Origin: JASHVB01 sp049522565
GTDB taxonomy: Bacteria; Pseudomonadota; Alphaproteobacteria; Acetobacterales; Acetobacteraceae
Length of the DNA stretch: 6,103 bases
Reading direction: 5' to 3'
NCBI GenBank assembly: GCA_049522565.1
Contig: JBEKNT010000411.1
Coordinates: 1 to 6,103 of the forward strand
Positions 5,990-6,103 of the stretch are shown in pieces. The stretch's first letter is position 1, and every line of letters starts with the position of its first letter. A program made the translations under genes and the position numbers. The notes beneath the pieces were generated by a model. The model did no database searches. It saw only the letters and a list, made by a program, of their open reading frames with translations, and was not told the origin of the DNA.

Positions 5990-6042
5990 TGTTCGCTGGC
6001 ACACCCTCCAAAGCCGCGGGGTTCGTGCCGCCTGACGTGCCG

Positions 6043-6103
6043 CTACTCCGCGAGCAGCTCCTCGCGCGCGTCAGGCGGCGCGGCGAGCCGCTGGGCACCG
6101 GTC
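6043..6103 (-). CDS. C-terminal end of a second MocR-type regulator (partial)
   Basis: On the minus strand the last 19 codons plus TAG (6045-6043) read TGAQRLAAPPDAREELLAE. This aligns without gaps to the C-terminus of the plus-strand regulator, TGVQRLAALHDACEVLIAE, with 13 of 19 residues identical and the same stop codon. The gene is oriented tail to tail with the first copy, stops 129 bp apart, and runs off the window, so its length and its cofactor residues cannot be seen. It could be an intact paralogue or a fragment carried in the inverted repeat. The substitutions include several amino-acid changes, so this is not a copy of the same read. Confidence 0.65.
   Translation of the reverse strand, partial: TGAQRLAAPPDAREELLAE

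Larger units (their letters stand above)
5853..6103. repeat. 251-bp hyphenated palindrome joining two regulator copies
   Basis: Arms 5853-5956 and 6000-6103 are reverse complements, without any gap, at 91 of 104 positions by hand alignment. The segment just past the stop codon, 5919-5956 against 6000-6037, matches at 35 of 38. The symmetry centre is 5978, exactly the middle of the inner hairpin 5967-5989. Each arm holds the 3' end of a MocR-type gene plus its downstream flank, and the arm continues beyond the window on the right. Substitutions only, no indels, and about 87% identity argue for an old inverted duplication and not a fold-back read. Confidence 0.85.

Noticed and set aside
5853..6103. 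Fold-back read or amplification chimera as the source of the inverted repeat
   Set aside because: Such artefacts give nearly identical arms, or random errors with indels. Here there are 13 substitutions, no indels, and both arms keep an open frame to the same stop. Not fully excluded without reads.
1..6103. CRISPR array, tRNA, rRNA, or transposase
   Set aside because: No regularly spaced direct repeats, no cloverleaf or rRNA-like sequence, and no transposase frame were seen on either strand.

Overview
The window comes from a GC-rich bacterium, most likely an alphaproteobacterium, perhaps of the Rhodospirillales/Acetobacteraceae type. This is inferred from an alphaproteobacterial-style C4-pathway 5-aminolevulinate synthase (HemA), System I cytochrome c maturation proteins, an FNR/FixK-type box in front of hemA, and palindromic extragenic repeats. 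I ran no database search, so the taxonomy is tentative.

Layout. Positions 1-91 are almost pure G and C homopolymer, probably a contig-edge artefact. After it come C-rich sequence and a 23-bp palindromic repeat (136-158). On the minus strand, read right to left, lie hemA (4128-2911), a 33+33 bp REP-like inverted pair (2788-2873), ccmF (2722-734) and ccmG (729-196). On the plus strand, divergent from hemA, is a MocR/GntR-family regulator (4405-5913) with an intact winged helix and a degenerate aminotransferase-like domain. Its 3' end runs into a 251-bp hyphenated palindrome centred at 5978. The far arm of that palindrome contains the last 19 codons of a second, diverged copy of the same gene on the minus strand (6103-6043), cut by the window edge.

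Function. HemA makes the first committed heme precursor. CcmF attaches heme to apocytochrome c, and CcmG keeps apocytochrome cysteines reduced for that step. The leftward genes therefore link heme supply to cytochrome c assembly. The 214-276 bp between hemA and the regulator holds an FNR/FixK-like box placed about where a class II activator would sit for hemA. It also holds a 12-bp perfect palindrome overlapping that box, and a strong stem-loop just before an AGGAGG in the regulator leader.

Most notable points: the regulator has Ala where MocR proteins carry the PLP Schiff-base Lys, plus Asp-to-Glu and Tyr-to-Cys changes in the cofactor motif. A diverged tail-to-tail duplicate lies next to it. 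The N-terminus looks frameshifted or uses an unusual TTG start. A PLP-blind MocR-like regulator divergent from a PLP enzyme gene (hemA) under an oxygen-type control box is the best candidate here for an undescribed regulatory arrangement.
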